NCBI GenBank assembly: GCA_031181145.1
Contig: JAPSLB010000015.1
Coordinates: forward strand, 24,662 to 88,661
Length of the DNA: 64,000 nucleotides
Reading direction: 5' to 3'
From: Microvirga sp.
GTDB taxonomy: Bacteria > Pseudomonadota > Alphaproteobacteria > Rhizobiales > Beijerinckiaceae
The notes under the pieces are model-generated. The model was not told the DNA's origin, did no database searches, and saw only the letters and a program-made list of their open reading frames with translations. The translations under genes and the position numbers were made by a program. Shown here piece by piece: positions 62,132 through 64,000 of this stretch. Position 1 is the stretch's first letter. Each line of letters begins with the position of its first letter.

Positions 62132-62763
62132 ATACGGAACTGCACCAGATTGGTCTCGTCTACACCGCGTACGTGATCGCGGCAGCCAGTCCCGGCCCCA
62201 GCAACATGGCGATCATGAGCATGGCCATGCGCAGGGGCCGCACGGCGGCCCTGGTCCTCTCGGCAGGCGTCGTCACGGGCTCCCTGTTCTGGGGCGTTCT
62301 TGCCGCGACCGGCATCTCGGCGCTCCTGGCACGCTATGCAGAGGTGCTGGTGGTCCTGAAGATCCTGGGCGGCGTCTATCTTCTCTACCTTGCCGTCAGA
62401 GCGGCCCGGTCGGCCCTCAGGCCCGATGGCACCGGCTCGCCGTTCCCCGATCACGGCACGCGATCAAGGTCCGCCTTGCTCTACCGTCGCGGGCTTCTGC
62501 TGCATCTGACGAACCCGAAGTCGGTGCTGGCCTGGATCGCACTGATGACCCTCGGTCTCGGACCAGGGGCGACCGGGCACACGGTGGCGATCATCCTGGC
62601 CGGCTGCGCCACTCTCAGCGTCACCATCTTCTGTGGCTATGCGCTGGTGTTCTCGACCAGGCCGATGGTCAAGCTCTACCGCAAGGCGCGGCGCTGGATC
62701 GAGGGAACCCTTGCTGCCTTCTTCGGCATCGCCGGCCTGCGCCTACTGCTGTCCCGTTCCTGA
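62128..62763 (+). CDS. LysE/RhtB-family amino-acid exporter
   Basis: A 211-residue membrane protein with about six hydrophobic segments; YVIAASPGPSNMAIMSMAMR is the LysE N-terminal signature and LLHLTNPKSVLAWIALM the second. It exports an amino acid or its analogue. The ATGA overlap with the PaiB-like gene shows coupling, and the MocR gene is divergent, a common MocR/LysE arrangement. Confidence 0.92.
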   Translation: MNTELHQIGLVYTAYVIAAASPGPSNMAIMSMAMRRGRTAALVLSAGVVTGSLFWGVLAATGISALLARYAEVLVVLKILGGVYLLYLAVRAARSALRPDGTGSPFPDHGTRSRSALLYRRGLLLHLTNPKSVLAWIALMTLGLGPGATGHTVAIILAGCATLSVTIFCGYALVFSTRPMVKLYRKARRWIEGTLAAFFGIAGLRLLLSRS

Positions 62764-62785
62764 ACAACTCCCCTCGAGGTTTTGA

Positions 62786-63688
62786 ATGACACCGTTTCAA
62801 GGACTGTCGGCCTTCCCGATCACCCCGACCGATGCCCGCGGCAGGGTCGACACGGACGCCTTGGGTCGTCTGCTGGAGCGGCTCCATGCGGCGGGGGTCG
62901 ACTCCATCGGCCTGCTCGGCAGCACCGGGGGATACATGTATCTCACCCGGGAGGAGCGGCGTCGGGCTATCGCGGCCGCGGTACGCAGCGTCGGAGGCAG
63001 GACATCCCTGATCGTTGGCGTGGGAGCCCTCCGGACAGACGAGGCGGAAAACCTGGCGCACGATGCGGCGTCCGAAGGCGCCGATGCGCTGCTGCTGGCG
63101 CCTGTATCCTACACGCCCCTGACCGAGGAAGAGGCCTACCAGCACTTCGTCACTGTCGCGCAGGCAACGGACCTGCCGCTGTGCATCTACAACAATCCCG
63201 GGACAACCCACTTCACGTTCAGCGATGCCCTTCTGAGGCGGCTCGCTGCCGTCCCAAACATCAAGGCGGTGAAGATGCCGCTGCCGAAGGACATGGACTT
63301 CAAGGCAGAGCTGGACCGCCTGAGGCAGGGCAGCCCTGGCGACTTTGCCATCGGCTACAGCGGTGACTGGGGGTCGGCCGATGCGCTTCTTGCTGGCGCG
63401 GATGCCTGGTACAGCGTCGTCGGTGGTCTCGTCCCGGACCCTGCCCTCAAGCTGGTTCGGGCCGCCCAGGCCGGCAACTTGGCCGAGGTGCGCCGGATCG
63501 ACAGCCATTTCCAGTCGCTGTGGGAGTTGTTCAAGGAATTCGGCAGCATCCGCGTGGTGTATGCCGCCGCCAACATTCTCTCGCTGTGCGAAGCCGTTCC
63601 GCCGCGGCCCATTCTGCCCCTCACTGATGTCGATCATCGGCGCGTGGCATCGGCTCTGGATGCATTGTCAGGGCTGATGCCGCGATGA
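62786..63688 (+). CDS. DapA-family dihydrodipicolinate synthase/N-acetylneuraminate lyase-like aldolase
   Basis: A 300-residue class I aldolase. The N-terminus is FPITPTDARGRVDTDALGRL, the GLLGSTGGY loop corresponds to the pyruvate carboxylate site, YNNPGTT carries the catalytic Tyr, and NIKAVKMPLP the Schiff-base Lys. The usual GTTGE is altered to GSTGG, so it is probably a catabolic relative and not the lysine-pathway DapA. It follows the LysE gene by 22 bp. Confidence 0.9.
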   Translation: MTPFQGLSAFPITPTDARGRVDTDALGRLLERLHAAGVDSIGLLGSTGGYMYLTREERRRAIAAAVRSVGGRTSLIVGVGALRTDEAENLAHDAASEGADALLLAPVSYTPLTEEEAYQHFVTVAQATDLPLCIYNNPGTTHFTFSDALLRRLAAVPNIKAVKMPLPKDMDFKAELDRLRQGSPGDFAIGYSGDWGSADALLAGADAWYSVVGGLVPDPALKLVRAAQAGNLAEVRRIDSHFQSLWELFKEFGSIRVVYAAANILSLCEAVPPRPILPLTDVDHRRVASALDALSGLMPR

Positions 63689-63735
63689 TCGGTTCGGCGT
63701 GCTCCTTCTCGCCGAGCCTCCGGGACGTGGAGCGA

Positions 63736-63867
63736 TCAGGTTGAAGGACGTTCGGCCAGGGCAAGTCCCAGGCCAAGCATGATCATGGCGGCTCCCGATC
63801 CTTCACGCAGGCGGCGGATCAAGCCGGGACGCGCCGCCGCACCGGAACGGATGCCACTGGCGGCGAA
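63736..63867 (-). pseudogene. C-terminal remnant of a LysE-family exporter
   Basis: The minus strand ends RRLREGSGAAMIMLGLGLAL and AERPST before a stop at 63736, matching LysE/RhtB C-termini. It is cut at 63868 by an IS6 end, and the first five helices are missing. Confidence 0.65.
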
Positions 63868-64000
63868 GGTGTTGTCACATTAACTGACATCGGGCGCGCT
63901 GAGGCGACCACGATCATCTGACCGGTTCACGCGGCAACGCCGGCTGCGGACTTCCACTCCGCCATGGCATTGAGGCGGTGAAGGTGGATAGCAAGGGCAG
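63868..64000 (-). mobile_element. IS6-family element, 3' end, runs off the window
   Basis: The outer end is GGTGTTGTCACATTAAC at 63868-63884, matching the right end of the element at 14392-14873. The transposase C-terminus HLHRLNAMAEWKSAAGVAA stops at 63927, nearly the same tail as at 14740-14815. The rest of the element lies beyond 64000. Confidence 0.8.

Overview
The window is high-GC, densely coded and bacterial. ABC importers with divergent LysR regulators, a SoxR with an Fe-S cysteine cluster, XRE-cupin and GlxA-type regulators, tripartite-tricarboxylate binding proteins and many IS6-family elements suggest an alphaproteobacterium of the Hyphomicrobiales (a Methylobacteriaceae such as Microvirga would fit). 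The genus is an inference; there is no rRNA or intact tRNA to anchor it. The content is accessory: small-molecule uptake and catabolism cassettes separated by decayed mobile elements.

Layout. 1-1905: remnant of an autotransporter passenger, cut by half an IS6 element. 1906-8426: a locus of visibly lower GC with a broken enolase-superfamily gene, RidA, an FAD amine oxidase and an Ssu/Tau-type ABC importer, all facing a divergent LysR. 8682-8720: the 3' third of a tRNA, a possible attachment scar. 9056-14329: a second Ssu/Tau-type ABC importer and an SLC13 carrier. 14392-14873: an internally deleted copy of the first IS6. 15075-21556: a catabolic locus (two-part DUF3100 membrane system, aldehyde dehydrogenase, HIBADH-type dehydrogenase, LysR, M20 amidohydrolase) with three look-alike 21-bp dyads ahead of its transcription units. 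21957-24540: a catalytically dead HtrA-like protein, a LuxR-type response regulator and a frameshifted HtrA. 24974-31182: cysteine hydrolase/GlxA pair, an L,D-transpeptidase-like lipoprotein, a SoxR-controlled flavin reductase and MFS pump, and a GNAT enzyme.

31.6-33.9 kb is a graveyard (LysR tail, cytochrome c, hybrid kinase) beside a full-length IS6. 34033-39311 is an amino-acid/amine uptake and oxidation locus (XRE-cupin regulator, polar amino acid ABC importer, FAD oxidoreductase, bicupin). 39396-43290 holds IS6 and IS110 debris around a GlxA/DJ-1 pair. 43369-49377 encodes a 2002-residue autotransporter with a TetR gene upstream. 50842-52989 holds a small Atu4866-type protein, an SDR and a divergent LysR. 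53072-53740 is a second RidA gene truncated by the C-terminal part of an IS6. 53903-58099 is a CoA-transferase/CitE-like lyase/TctC binding protein cassette with a divergent LysR. 58298-63688 is a PLP-themed cluster (broken D-cysteine desulfhydrase relative, YggS, MocR, PaiB-like, LysE, DapA-like). The window ends inside another IS6.

Recurring logic: a binding protein or carrier imports a nitrogen- or acid-containing compound, one or two oxidoreductases or lyases start its breakdown, and a divergent one-component regulator senses it. IS6 elements sit at nearly every cassette boundary, and most genes next to them are truncated or frameshifted.
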